DNA of 64,000 bases, taken from assembly GCF_016718685.1 (NCBI RefSeq), contig NZ_JADKCX010000020.1:15036-79035 (forward strand), read 5' to 3'. The stretch is from Haliscomenobacter sp. GTDB lineage: Bacteria; Bacteroidota; Bacteroidia; Chitinophagales; Saprospiraceae. A program made the translations under genes and the position numbers. Below, piece by piece: positions 1 through 9,702 of the stretch. Under the pieces are notes generated by a model. It was given only the letters and a program-made list of their open reading frames with translations. It made no database searches and was not told where the DNA came from. Position 1 is the stretch's first letter, and each line of letters starts with the position of its first letter.

Positions 1-67
1 AATTGTCCTCAATTCTGAGCAAAGCCAATTTTTATAGACGAGTTTCCGGGAATGATCGGTAAAGGGA

Positions 68-1363
68 TCAATCGCCCCCGGGCAAGAGTACCACTCTTTC
101 AATTCCGAATGGCGATTTGAGGAAATAAACCCCACTGGGTAAAGTGTATACCTCCAGTCCAATGTTCAATTGACTGAGCTCAAAACGCAAAACTATTTGC
201 CCTTTAGTATTTACCAAACAGGCGGTTCCTTTTTTGTCGGTTCTAGCATACAAGTGCCCTTTACGGGCAGGATTCGGGTAAATACCAATTCGCTCCTGCG
301 CTACCATTTCCCTGGTGCTGGTACTCGGACTCAGGGCTGTACGGATGGCATCCACCAATTGAAACGTAAATGGAGTGGTGATGGCCGATAGTGAAGACAT
401 AAAAACGACGCCGGTAACGCCTCTGACGCGGTCCACCCAAAAATAAGTGCCAAAAGCTCCAGCTCCGCTGATTTGTTCCTGGTACATGGTGCTGGGGTTG
501 TAAATGTCTTGCCAGGTACCAATTCCATAATAGATGGTGCTTGCGGCGTACGGATTGTTGTTTCGGGGCTTATCCGGGTAGGGTGAGGCCAACTGGGGGG
601 CTTTATTGGTTTGGTCTTTCCACAACTCCTCCATCACTGCGGCACTGATCAATTGTTTCCCCTGGAATTTTCCCCGATTGAGGATTAACTCGGCGAGCAG
701 CATGATGTCTTTCGGCGACGTACAAACGCCCCCGGCAATACGTGGATTGCTGGCGCTGTTGAGGCAAAAACTGGTTTGGCTCAAGCCGAGCGGCTTACCC
801 AGGTACTCCTCAAAGGCCTGGTTCCAGGACTTGCCCGTGACGACTTCCGCAATCCTGCCCGCCACTTGCATCGATACCCCCCCATAGGCAAAAGCGCTTC
901 CGGGCTGGTAAGCAAAAGGTACTGTTTCGGCAACGGTATTGGCTACTTCTTCCAGCGTCATGGTTCTGCTGCTCAGAAAATCGGAGGTTTCATCCCCGGG
1001 GAACCCGCTGGAGTGGGAGAACAATTGCCGGATGGTCGGGCTTCCTTTGCCATACTTTGTAAAAATGGGCAAGTGTTTGCCCAGGCTATCATTCAGATTG
1101 AGCAATCCTTTATCAACCAATGCCAGCATCAATATCCCGCTGAAGGTTTTGCTCACGGAGGCAACTGCGGCAATGGACAAGGAATCGTAACCGCCAATAC
1201 TGCGGTAATACATGGGCTTCCCTTTTTGTTGCACCATCACACACACCTTGTTGCGGTAAACGGTCAGGTTTTTTTGGAGGATGTCATCGACCTGGCTGAA
1301 ATTTTGGCCAAACGACAGCGTAATGGAAGCAAGGAAAAGGAATATGTAGCAAGATTGTTTCAT
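68..1363 (-). CDS. Secreted beta-lactamase-fold serine hydrolase with T9SS sorting tail
   Basis: Serine hydrolase of the class C beta-lactamase/penicillin-binding-protein fold. Residues 1-19 form a signal peptide ending in SFGQ. The catalytic SxxK motif is SVSK at residues 69-72; the second motif near residue 160 reads YGG rather than the usual YxN. Family members are D-aminopeptidases, esterases or peptidase-like enzymes, and the substrate cannot be told from sequence. The last ~75 residues, from GIYPNPA to the SGVYFLK segment, have the look of a type A type IX secretion C-terminal domain, so the enzyme is expected outside the outer membrane. It follows a terminator-like hairpin, so it is probably transcribed alone. 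The start at 1363 gives a good signal peptide. Confidence 0.85.
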   Translation of the reverse strand: MKQSCYIFLFLASITLSFGQNFSQVDDILQKNLTVYRNKVCVMVQQKGKPMYYRSIGGYDSLSIAAVASVSKTFSGILMLALVDKGLLNLNDSLGKHLPIFTKYGKGSPTIRQLFSHSSGFPGDETSDFLSSRTMTLEEVANTVAETVPFAYQPGSAFAYGGVSMQVAGRIAEVVTGKSWNQAFEEYLGKPLGLSQTSFCLNSASNPRIAGGVCTSPKDIMLLAELILNRGKFQGKQLISAAVMEELWKDQTNKAPQLASPYPDKPRNNNPYAASTIYYGIGTWQDIYNPSTMYQEQISGAGAFGTYFWVDRVRGVTGVVFMSSLSAITTPFTFQLVDAIRTALSPSTSTREMVAQERIGIYPNPARKGHLYARTDKKGTACLVNTKGQIVLRFELSQLNIGLEVYTLPSGVYFLKSPFGIERVVLLPGGD

Positions 1364-1400
1364 AAAAAAGGCTTTCCACTTTGACGGTGAAAAGCCTTTC
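1364..1400 (-). terminator. Hairpin terminator after the small membrane protein gene
   Basis: On the minus strand AAAGGCTTTTCACC and a matching GTGGAAAGCCTTT form a hairpin followed by a T run. It lies between the stop of the 115-residue membrane protein and the start of the secreted hydrolase, fitting a factor-independent terminator. Confidence 0.6.
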
Positions 1401-1423
1401 AGGTTTAGCCTAATCCGATAATT

Positions 1424-1771
1424 TTATTTCGCAACCACTTGTTTGAGGGCATAGCCAGTCAGCCCAAACAGCCCACCAATCAATCCTCCCAATGCAGCGG
1501 TGATCAATACCAGTTGCAGGTCACTCATTCCTCCGAACAATGCACCCATTTTTCCGGCTAATAATCCAGCGTTGCCAGCATTTTGTACAAAAGCCAAAAC
1601 ACCCCAAACCAGTGTCAGTACCGTGCCAGCTTGTGAAAACGCCAACAAGTTATTGGAAGCAAAATAGCCAAATACCAGTGCAGGAATGGCCACACTCCAC
1701 CAGGGTAAAAACTGTGGGAGCAGGTAATAAGCCAATGCAAGAGCCAGGATCAAAAGTGTATTTTTCAGCAT
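1424..1771 (-). CDS. Small integral membrane protein, function unknown
   Basis: A 115-residue, very hydrophobic protein with about four predicted membrane segments (residues ~5-22, 24-42, 48-66 and 84-108), the last being glycine-rich (AALGGLIGGLFGLTG). There is no signal peptide cleavage site and no catalytic motif. I do not recognise the family; the Gly-rich last helix resembles small channel-like or holin-like proteins only in composition. It lies 35 bp downstream of the permease remnant on the same strand and is followed by a hairpin terminator, so the two may have been co-transcribed. Confidence 0.65.
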   Translation of the reverse strand: MLKNTLLILALALAYYLLPQFLPWWSVAIPALVFGYFASNNLLAFSQAGTVLTLVWGVLAFVQNAGNAGLLAGKMGALFGGMSDLQLVLITAALGGLIGGLFGLTGYALKQVVAK

Positions 1772-1805
1772 GATGATACGTTGATTGTTGAAAAAGCAGG
1801 TAAAA

Positions 1806-3215
1806 CTACCCCAATAACTGCTTTTTTTGCGTCATTTTACTGATTAACAAGTATAAAATTCCACAAGCCAACCAGGCTGGCAAGGTTAAAAATGACAAGA
1901 AAATTCCCTGGCTAACCGATAAGGCGTAACACACCCCGGCACTCAACAACCAGGCCGCCAAGACCGCCACATTGAAATGAATACCGGCCTTCTCAGCGTA
2001 CTCGGTTTGAACCCCAAAACGTTTGGCAAAAAAGTGTTCAAAAACGATGACGGCGCCAATTGGAGCTAGGATGAACCCATACAGCGCCACAAAATCCAGC
2101 AATTTCATGGCAAAAGCGGGAAATATACCCGCGATAGTAGCAATGGAACCCGCTAAAATGGTCATCCAAAAGGTAGAAGATTTGGGAAAGATGGCCTGAA
2201 AGGCCAAACCTGCCCGGTAAATCGTGGGGTTAGCGGTAGTCCAACTGGCTAGAATGACCGCCAGGATACCAAAGATGCAATCGCATTGCAGCCATAGGGC
2301 CAGGTGCAACCGGAGGCGCAATGCCTCAGGTCAAGCATAACCTTGAGCTTCAGGTGATTTCAAGTATACTGCATACAACAGTGCGGCAGCAATCCAGGCC
2401 ATGTAGTGCCCAACGTACATCCCTGCTGCGGTTGTCCAGCCTGCCGAGGCTTTGCGGGCGTAGCGGAATACGGATAGATCGGACATCCCAATGTGCATGG
2501 CGGCGTTACAAAACCAGGACCACATGAGCACATGCCAGAACGTATATTTGAGTTTACCGGGGAAAGGCTCTCCTCCATCTCCCCAAATGTCCCAAAAATC
2601 ACCAAACTTTTCACCCCAAACGATTCAAGGCTACAATTCCTGCAGCCAGAAAAGCCAAAACAATGAATGGCGACATCCAGTTGGCGGCCTTAGCTACGGC
2701 GTCATATCCCCGGCCTGCAATGATGGAAATAACGGCGCCGGTGATCAACACAATCAGTACCCAGGCAACACCATTGGGCATGGTATCATCCAACTTGGGC
2801 ATGGGGAGACCAAAGGAATACCCACTGCCGTAGTCGATACCGTGATCATGGAGCCCGCTAGAAAGCAAAAGAGAATTCCGTTGGCCACATTATAGCCGAT
2901 GACAAGGTTTTTGCCACAGATTTTTTCCAGTTGGTAATACAGGGTCAAACGGTGACGTACGGCAATTTCAGCGGTGAGGTAACGCCAACTCAATACCGCC
3001 AGGAAATTACCCAACAGCAATCCGACAATCAAATCAAATGCACTTACCCCAGCAGTAAGAAACAAGGGCCCAATGATAAATTCAGTGCCCGCAGCGTGCT
3101 CGCCAGCATACATGCCCAAAAAGCTTTTCCAACTTTTGAGTTGCGAACTGGGCACGGGTTCGCGTTCATATTCCTCGGTTTGGACGATTGTTTGTTCGAT
3201 TTGGACTTCAGACAT
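1806..3215 (-). pseudogene. NCS1-type purine/cytosine permease, broken by several frameshifts
   Basis: Four consecutive pieces on the minus strand add up to one ~465-residue nucleobase:cation symporter-1 (cytosine/purine permease) family protein. The N-terminal piece starts at 3215 (MSEVQIEQ), then come segments with GVAWVLIVLITG, WTTAAGMYVGHYMAWIAA and SWTTANPTIYRAGLAFQAI, all typical of this family. Breaks lie near 2812 (one T missing), 2604-2617 (two bases missing) and 2270-2335 (more than one change). The first two are homopolymer miscounts and could be sequencing errors; the last is messier. If intact it would carry a nucleobase or related compound across the inner membrane. The substrate is not predictable. 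Confidence 0.7.
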
Positions 3216-3314
3216 AGGTTCTTTGTTTTGTTCGAGGTAAATGTAGGGAATATTTTGTCGGGACTGTCCTGTGCTGTGCTGTTTTGGATGTTATCCTTTA
3301 ACAAATGGTGTTTT

Positions 3315-4823
3315 TTATGGTCGTGTTGCTTTCTGTTGATGAATTTTAATTTCTTTGGGGGTACAAAATTTTTTTAAAATACGGCTTAAGATTTGCTTTG
3401 CTGCGGGGCTTTGGCGGATTTGCCAGTATCGATCTTTATTTTGGGCTGCAACTTTATCAAAATCAACCAGTGGAGCTGGATAATCTTTCCCAATGCTACA
3501 ATGGTAAAATTTTTGTTCCATTGTCGTCATTTTCCAAGGCTCGGCCAACAGTGTACTGGGCACGGCTTGCAATTCGGGCACCCATTTTTTGATGAAAATT
3601 CCATCAGGGTCATTTTTTGTCACTTGTGTACTCGGATTGTACATGCGCAGGGTGTGGTAGCCAGTAAGTCCCGCTTGCATCTGGATTTGGGGGTAATGAA
3701 TACCCGGTTCAAAATCCAGAAACAAACGAGCCAAGTGAGTCGCCACTGGCCGCCAATCCAGCCACAAAACAAACGTGGCAAAAGATACCAACATCGCCCG
3801 CATCCTGAAATTGATCCAACCGGTGGCCTGTAGGCAGCGCATGGAGGCATCTACCATCGGAAACCCCGTTTGTCCCTGTGCCCAGGCTTCAAACCAGGGG
3901 CCATTCATTTGCCGGTCCAGTTGAACAAAAACCGGATTGATGGGGGCGATTTCCACACGCCAGTCGGTTTCCAGTTTTTGGATAAAATGGGAACGCCACC
4001 ACAAGCGCGAGCGAAAATTGTTGAGGTTCCAGCGGTCGGCAGACTGCGCCAAGTGGGCGTCAAGGTAGTGTATAACTTCGCGTGCACTGATGCATCCAAA
4101 AGCCAGATAGGGAGACAGGCGGCTACAACTGGTGCGGCTCCCCGCGGGTTTTGAGAGTTGACGGTTGTAATTTTTGCTGCGCTCTTGTAAAAAAGATTGA
4201 AAATACCGCCAGGCATAGGTTTCACCACCTCGCTGAAATCCTTCTTGGTAGCTTTGGATGACTGAAGGAAGTGGGGCAGCAGTAAATTTTTCAAGCAAAA
4301 CTGGATCGATACTAAGCGTTTGTAGTTTTTCCAAATCTACTTTTGTGGCAGACGCTTTGAACGTAGATTTTTCCAAAAGTTTCAACCAACCCTGGCGGTG
4401 TTTTCTACCGCGGATGATGCCATTTTGGGGGAATTCCTGATAAGCGATGCCCTGCTCGGTGCACCATTTTTTTACGGCCTTATCACGGTCAAACGTGATT
4501 TTAATACCCACCTCTTCATGGCTGTATACCTGTTGAATTTGATAAAAATCGCTGATCCATTCCAGGACTGTGATTACCTCTTGATGGACAGCGTATAACT
4601 GTTTCTCCCTGGCTTTTAATCGGTTTTGCAGGTCGGCCAGACTTTCAAACGCAAAACGCCAATGCCGCACATCACTTTCTGGGCAGGCCATTAAACTTGG
4701 TTCAAAACAAAAAAGCAACAACGTTGGTAGACCATTGTCAATGGCTGCTGCCAGTGGAACGTGATCGCGTAGCCGAAGGTCACGTTTGAGCCAAACGATA
4801 TTGATTTGTTGCTTTACCATCAT
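3315..4823 (-). CDS. Cryptochrome/photolyase family protein
   Basis: Flavoprotein of the DNA photolyase/cryptochrome family, which uses light to split pyrimidine dimers or act as a photosensor. The N-terminal Rossmann-like domain begins with NIVWLKRDLRLRDH, the signature of the family. The C-terminal half carries the FAD-binding region, including RWNLNNFRSRLWWRSHFIQ, GFPMVDASMRCL, TGWINFRMRAM and GYHTLRMYNPSTQ. The INFRMR segment replaces the HNRLRM of classical CPD photolyases, so the exact subclass (repair enzyme or cryptochrome) is open. About 502 residues, normal for the family. I chose the ATG at 4823 because homology begins at once after it; the ATG at 4820 is equally possible. Downstream of the M28 peptidase with a ~50 bp gap, so possibly co-transcribed. 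Confidence 0.88.
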   Translation of the reverse strand: MMVKQQINIVWLKRDLRLRDHVPLAAAIDNGLPTLLLFCFEPSLMACPESDVRHWRFAFESLADLQNRLKAREKQLYAVHQEVITVLEWISDFYQIQQVYSHEEVGIKITFDRDKAVKKWCTEQGIAYQEFPQNGIIRGRKHRQGWLKLLEKSTFKASATKVDLEKLQTLSIDPVLLEKFTAAPLPSVIQSYQEGFQRGGETYAWRYFQSFLQERSKNYNRQLSKPAGSRTSCSRLSPYLAFGCISAREVIHYLDAHLAQSADRWNLNNFRSRLWWRSHFIQKLETDWRVEIAPINPVFVQLDRQMNGPWFEAWAQGQTGFPMVDASMRCLQATGWINFRMRAMLVSFATFVLWLDWRPVATHLARLFLDFEPGIHYPQIQMQAGLTGYHTLRMYNPSTQVTKNDPDGIFIKKWVPELQAVPSTLLAEPWKMTTMEQKFYHCSIGKDYPAPLVDFDKVAAQNKDRYWQIRQSPAAKQILSRILKKFCTPKEIKIHQQKATRP

Positions 4824-4872
4824 ACGGAAGTACAATGTAAAATCGCTCAAAAGGTTTAAGCGCCGGCTGGAT

Positions 4873-6696
4873 TTACTTTACCCATATTTCAGTCAATCCA
4901 GCATGGCCTTTACCGTCTCGAACCAATTGATTGGTCGGCGTAGCCGGGTCTGCCGTCCAATCTCCATCAACGATGTATTTGTACACATATTTACCCGCTG
5001 GAAGCTCAAGTTTACACTCCCAGCCATCTTTTGTTTTGACTAAAGGGGTACCAAACATATTCCAGTTGTTGAAATCGCTTACCAAACTGACTTGCGCTGC
5101 GTTCAAAAAACCTTTGAGCTGAAAATGGGCATTGCCTTGCAAACTGGGTACTGGCGAGTTGAATTTTTTGCGCGGCAATAGTTCTTCTGCTTGCGCGACT
5201 TGATAAGCCAAATAAGCCACCAATTCTGCATTTGATTTTTGATCTTTCTCCGGCACATACTCGTACAAATCCACGTTGGTATGGTGAATGGCACTCATGT
5301 AATCCAATGGATCCTGGATGAATTGAAACGCCGGAATGTTTTGAAAATCAAAAAGCTCATGATCGGTTTGATTGGCGTTTTGGAGGGTCAAAATATTGTC
5401 AGGAGCAAAAGGTTGCAGCATTTTTTCAAAAATGGGTTTCACCGCTGGGTTGGCCATCAAATAAATACCCCGGATTTTCCCGGCACCATTGTCCAGGTTG
5501 AAATAAGCCGATATTTTAGCTTGTTCTTTTTGCGGTGTGGCATTGTTTAGGTCGCCCACATGTTGCTCCACATAGGCTGCCGAACCGGCAAAAATCTGTT
5601 CTTCACCACCCCAAAGCGCCAGGCGGATGGTACGTTTGGGTTTTGCGTCAATGGCCTTTAGTATCCGCATAGCCTCCATCATGGTTGCACAACCCGAAGC
5701 ATTGTCTACTGCTCCGGTTCCAGCGTGCCAACTGTCCAGATGTGCACCGATGATGACCAATTCGTTTTTTAAAACAGGGTCACTTCCTTCGATTTCGGCG
5801 ATCAGGTTGACATTGTATTTGGGTTCCTGGTAAAATTTTGCTTCCAGATTGACTTTTAACTTTGGGTTGAACCCCAGTTTGATCAAGCGCAACAAACGCC
5901 CAAAATGCTCATTGGCAATTACAAAAGAAGCAATGGGCGTGATATCGGTTTTGCGCATATAAGCAGGGACTGCTCGGTTGCCATCGGCGTGCAAAATGCC
6001 ATAGGGGTAATCGCTGGGTTCAAGAAGTGCCAGTACCTGTTGTGCTTTGCAGAAATTGAAAAACTGTTCCCGGCGCTTGCGGATGAGGTTTTGCATGCTG
6101 AACACCTGGGGAGTTGAACGCCTGCTGTGGTAACCAATGATCAGATCGTTGGGATCGGGGTTTTGCGCGGCCTGATCCAAAACTGCGGGCGACAATCTTT
6201 GGGCAAAGGGCTGAAAAACATTGCTAACGGGTTCGTAATAAGCCCCGAGCAAAACGATTTTGCCTTTTAACTGACCTTCCATTGCGTAAATCGAATCCAA
6301 ACTGGGAATGTACACCACTTCACCCACTTTTGCACCAGCAGTGGAAGCGGTATACGCCAATGGATAGGCGTTGAGGGGACTATAGGTAGGTTCAATCATT
6401 TCGACTTGAAAATGGCTGATTTCCCAACCGCGATGGCCTTTGTCAAAAGATTGGAAGCTTGTTTTTTGAATGCCCCATTGTTTCAACTGTTGCGCTGCCC
6501 ACAGGGCGGCGTGGTAATAATTGGGCGTTCCCATGAGCCGAGAACCGTGTACGTCAGACAGGTAGCTCAGCGTTTTCATCACTTGGGAGTTGGCGACGGA
6601 CTCACGGCGGATTTTAGAAAAAATATCATCTTCTTTTTGTCCAAATAATTGAACGCTCATCAGGAGTAGAAACAAAACTGTTTTTAGGTGTTTCAT
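4873..6696 (-). CDS. Secreted M28 metallopeptidase with C-terminal glycogen-binding-like domain
   Basis: Zinc-dependent peptidase of family M28. The start at 6696 gives a signal peptide (MKHLKTVLFLLL...LFGQ). A PA-type insert domain is likely around residues 100-250 (GEVVYIPSL, LKGKIVLLGAYY). The peptidase core shows IIGAHLDSWHAGTGAVDNASG with zinc-ligand His and Asp, and WGGEEQIFAG with the catalytic Glu pair. The last ~85 residues (VSLVSDFNNWN, LPAGKYVYKYIVDG) form an AMPK/CBM48-like glycogen-binding module, an uncommon partner for a peptidase. About 607 residues. Expected in the periplasm or outside. It is divergent from the DEAD-box helicase gene, with a short palindrome between them. Confidence 0.85.
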   Translation of the reverse strand: MKHLKTVLFLLLMSVQLFGQKEDDIFSKIRRESVANSQVMKTLSYLSDVHGSRLMGTPNYYHAALWAAQQLKQWGIQKTSFQSFDKGHRGWEISHFQVEMIEPTYSPLNAYPLAYTASTAGAKVGEVVYIPSLDSIYAMEGQLKGKIVLLGAYYEPVSNVFQPFAQRLSPAVLDQAAQNPDPNDLIIGYHSRRSTPQVFSMQNLIRKRREQFFNFCKAQQVLALLEPSDYPYGILHADGNRAVPAYMRKTDITPIASFVIANEHFGRLLRLIKLGFNPKLKVNLEAKFYQEPKYNVNLIAEIEGSDPVLKNELVIIGAHLDSWHAGTGAVDNASGCATMMEAMRILKAIDAKPKRTIRLALWGGEEQIFAGSAAYVEQHVGDLNNATPQKEQAKISAYFNLDNGAGKIRGIYLMANPAVKPIFEKMLQPFAPDNILTLQNANQTDHELFDFQNIPAFQFIQDPLDYMSAIHHTNVDLYEYVPEKDQKSNAELVAYLAYQVAQAEELLPRKKFNSPVPSLQGNAHFQLKGFLNAAQVSLVSDFNNWNMFGTPLVKTKDGWECKLELPAGKYVYKYIVDGDWTADPATPTNQLVRDGKGHAGLTEIWVK

Positions 6697-6748
6697 CAGC
6701 GGTGATTTGGTATCAGTACGTACAATCTGGACTTTGTATTTTATCTCA

Positions 6749-6764
6749 TGGCAAGTTCTTGCCA
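6749..6764. promoter_or_regulatory. Perfect 16-bp palindrome between divergent genes
   Basis: TGGCAAG-TT-CTTGCCA: two perfect 7-bp arms around a 2-bp centre, in the 105-bp gap between the divergent M28 peptidase and helicase starts. The size and place fit an operator for a dimeric regulator. A weak promoter-like TATCTTCG (consensus TAnnTTTG) follows at 6790-6797, just before the helicase start. No regulator is known. Confidence 0.35.
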
Positions 6765-6801
6765 AAAGACAACTAAACTGATAAAACCGTATCTTCGCCC
6801 C

Positions 6802-8132
6802 ATGCAAACCACACCCACTTTAGAGGCTACCCTCGCCAATCTCGGCATCATCTCCTTGAACGAAATGCAGGAGCAAGCGCTGCAAAGCATTCCTGCCGAG
6901 CCCAATCTCATGCTTCTAGCTCCCACTGGATCGGGCAAAACCCTGGCTTTTTTGCTGCCCATTCTGGAATTGTTGCAGCCCGGTCGGCCTGGTGTGCAGT
7001 GTTTGGTGTTGTCTCCCACCCGGGAATTGGCCATCCAGATTGAACGGGTTTGGCAAAAAATGGCCACGGGCTACAAAGTCAATACCTGTTATGGTGGCCA
7101 CCCGATGCAAATCGAAATCCGCAATCTGAGCCAGGCACCAGCCTTGCTGATTGGCACGCCTGGACGTATCATTGAACATTTGCACCGCAAATCGTTTGAA
7201 CTCGAAAACCTGCATATTTTGGTATTGGACGAGTTTGACAAGTGTTTGTCGATGGGTTTTCAGGAACAAATGGAGCAAATTGTGGAAGGCATTCCCCATT
7301 TGGAAAAAAGAATCCTCGTTTCGGCCAGCAATGAACAAAGCATTCCGAAATTCACGGGCATCGTTGCTCCGAAAGTATTGGATTACACCAATACCGAAGA
7401 CAAATCCACGGATGGCTTGCAGGTCAAGGCCGTAATGGCGAAAGACGAAGACCGAATAGAGGCACTATACGAGTTGCTGTGTACCCTGGGGCAAGAACAA
7501 ACCCTGGTGTTTTGCAACCAGCGGGATGCAACCGAACGAGTAGTGAGCGCATTGCGTGATCTGGGACTACAAAGCTCCTTTTTTCACGGGGGCATGGAAC
7601 AGTTGGATCGTGAAAAAACGCTGGTGCAGTTTCGCAACGGCAGCATCGTAGTATTGGTTTCCTCCGACCTTGCGGCCAGAGGACTGGACATCCCCGAAGT
7701 CAGAAATGTCATCCATTTTGAATTGCCGGACAGGGCCTCGGATTTTGGTCACCGCAACGGACGAACCGCCCGGATGCACAACGAAGGTACAGCCTTTTTG
7801 ATCCTCAATTCCGAAGCAGACCTTCCGGAATACCTCCCCGGTTTGCCGGAGCTTTTGAGTTGCCCGAACTTGCGCCCATGCCGCCTTTGGCTGAATGGGT
7901 CACCCTGTACATCAGTGGAGGTAAAAAGGACAAATTGAGCAAAACTGACATTGTCGGGTTTTTATCAAAAAAAGGAGAATTGCACAAGGAAGAGGTAGGC
8001 AAAATTGAATTGCTGGACCACATGTCGTTTGTGGCGGTAAAAAAAGAGTTGGTGAAAACCGTGTTGAAAAAAATCCAGGGCGAAAAAATGAAAGGAGATA
8101 AATATAAAATTGAGGTAGTGCGCCTGGGGTAA
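6802..8132 (+). CDS. DEAD-box RNA helicase, DbpA/RhlE-like (one frameshift)
   Basis: ATP-dependent RNA helicase of the DEAD-box family. The motifs seen in order are APTGSGKT (I), PTRELA (Ia), TPGR (Ib), VLDEFDK (II, DEFD instead of DEAD), SAS (III, usually SAT), VFCNQR (IV), SSDLAARGLD (V) and HRNGRTAR (VI). The C-terminal ~90 residues, read in another frame from about 7850, hold a small basic domain (LYISGGKKDKLSKTDIVGFL) of the DbpA type that binds structured RNA, suggesting ribosome assembly work. The frame breaks between 7834 and 7850, around a C run, most likely a sequencing error. The DEFD and SAS variants suggest a specialised paralogue. The start at 6802 was chosen since the family match begins there. 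Confidence 0.85.
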
Positions 8133-8136
8133 CCGA

Positions 8137-8174
8137 TGATTGGGTTCTACTGTCTAAATAGTAGAACCCAATCA
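8137..8174. terminator. Perfect 15-bp hairpin between convergent genes
   Basis: Arms TGATTGGGTTCTACT (8137-8151) and its exact reverse complement (8160-8174) around an 8-nt loop. It lies between the stops of the helicase (+) and a secreted protein (-) and has no clear U tract. Probable two-way transcription end. Confidence 0.55.
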
Positions 8175-8181
8175 ACCCTGA

Positions 8182-8733
8182 TCACTTCTTATTAACCTTG
8201 AGGTGCAGCGTGTACGCTCCTGTAGCTAATCCTTCGGCACCTACCACTCCGATGAGCACCTGGTACGGATTGTTGATGGCCAGAATATCTTTCACCCTGC
8301 GGGTATGATCCTGGGTTACTCCGCGTTTTTTATAGTCCCACTTATGGTCTACTTCGCAACGGATGCAGGAGCTCAGATTGGGAACGGTGGTGTTGTTGGC
8401 TACTTTGCCCACTTCATAGGCATAAATGCTGAAGTTGGCGTTTTTGTCTTCGGGAACCAGCCAAATTTCCATTTCGGAAAAACTGGGCAAATCCAAGGCA
8501 TAAAGGACGTGATTGCCCGTGAATTTTTGCACCTGGGTCTGCGGGAAACAGGCTATGGCGCTGTTCCAGGCCCAGGAGAGGTCTTCCATTTTTTTGCCTT
8601 CGCTGAGGTTTCCCGCTACTGTAAAGGCTTCATTGGGCTGGAGTTTTAGCCAGATTGGGCTTTTGCCCTCTTGTGCGCTGAGCAGTAAGGGCAGACAAAA
8701 AAGCAAACAACAAATGATGAATGATCTGGTCAT
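8182..8733 (-). CDS. Secreted protein of unknown function
   Basis: 183 residues with a signal peptide (residues 1-20, LLLSAQ). The mature part is ~160 residues, rich in beta-forming stretches, with a Cys pair (SSCIRCEVD) near residue 125. Nothing in it matches an enzyme motif that I know. The C-terminal segment (GAYTLHLKVNKK) ends like an immunoglobulin-fold or pre-peptidase-type beta-sandwich, which is only a guess. It lies downstream of another secreted protein gene on the same strand, with the corrupted sequence block between them, so the two could be one transcription unit. Confidence 0.65.
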   Translation of the reverse strand: MTRSFIICCLLFCLPLLLSAQEGKSPIWLKLQPNEAFTVAGNLSEGKKMEDLSWAWNSAIACFPQTQVQKFTGNHVLYALDLPSFSEMEIWLVPEDKNANFSIYAYEVGKVANNTTVPNLSSCIRCEVDHKWDYKKRGVTQDHTRRVKDILAINNPYQVLIGVVGAEGLATGAYTLHLKVNKK

Positions 8734-8809
8734 GGTATTTCAGGATTTAAAGTGTTTAAGGATTGCCGATTTGGGGGCGGTAGCGACCCGGGCGCACGCC
8801 CTTGGTTGT

Positions 8810-9205
8810 GCGCACTCCCCCCGCCGGCCGCCTCCCGCCCTCGCCGCCGGCGGGGGGGGGGGGGGTTTTTTCCCCCCCCCCCCCCCCCCTTTTTTTTTCT
8901 TTTCCAAACCCCCTTGTAGGGCCCCTGGGGGGTCCCGGGGGGCGGCCGGGGGCCCCCCCCCCCCGCCCCGGGGCGTCCGGGGCCCTTCCCCCCCCCCCCC
9001 GCGGCCTTTTTTTTCCCCCCCCCCCCTTTTCTTTGGGGGGGGGGGGTTTGTGCGGGTGTGTCTTTTTTTTCCGGGGCTTTGTTTTGTTCCTTGGTTTTTT
9101 TTTGGGGGGTTTTTTGGGCCCCCCCGGGCCCGCTTCCCCCCGGGCGACCCGGGAAAAAAAAAAAAAAAAAAAAAAAATTTTTTGGGAAAAAAAAAAAATA
9201 AAATG
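8810..9205. other. Corrupted homopolymer block, likely assembly or read artefact
   Basis: About 395 bases made almost wholly of runs of C, G, T and A (many of 8-24 identical bases), including a ~24-base A run. Base use differs sharply from the rest of the window, and the genes on both sides lose their sense exactly here. It is most likely unresolved low-quality sequence, not biology. Long open frames across it encode only runs of Gly, Pro, Lys and Phe and should be ignored. Confidence 0.85.
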
Positions 9206-9702
9206 GTCTCAGCGGTAGTACCTTCATACGGGCCGCCAAAAATGATCGGTTCACCTACGCAGCAATTGCCGCGGCAATCAATAAATTTGCCATCCAAGAT
9301 TAAGGCACCACAAGTGGGCTGCAAGGTACAACCGGGCGTACTATTGCAAGTAAACATCATGACGGGCTTGGGCTTTTTCTTTTTCTTGCCCTTCTTTACA
9401 AAGTCTTCATAAGTATCGCCCATCGCCGCAATTTGCAATTTGGGATACTTTTTAAACGTGTTGGCCACTATCTCGGCGGTGGCATCTTCTATGGGGACAA
9501 TCACGACAAAAATGTCGTTAAAATCGAAGAGTGAATAACCTTTGGCAGCGCCTACCAAATCTTGTTTGTTGATGCCCCATGCGCCCACTTCTCCCTTGAA
9601 TCCCTTTAGTCCTTTGAGTTTGGTGACGGTTTGCCCGGAGACTGATGTGCCGACAACACCCAGCGAACAGATCATGCTAAAAAGCAACAAATACTTTTTC
9701 AT
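9206..9702 (-). CDS. Secreted protein, 3' end lost in the corrupted block
   Basis: Starts at 9702 with a clear signal peptide (MKKYLLLFSMICSLG...SVSGQ). About 165 residues are readable before the frame enters the corrupted block. The mature part has a KGYSLFDFNDIFVVIVP segment and a Cys-rich tail (TCNSTPGCTLQPTCG, CRGNCC). I do not recognise a family. The start at 9702 is preferred to the upstream one at 9843 because it places the signal peptide at the N-terminus. The true C-terminus cannot be read from this sequence. Confidence 0.6.

Noticed and set aside
1806..8132. Region of recent gene transfer because of broken genes
   Set aside because: Base use is like the rest of the window and most breaks are single-base homopolymer changes; no mobile gene is present.
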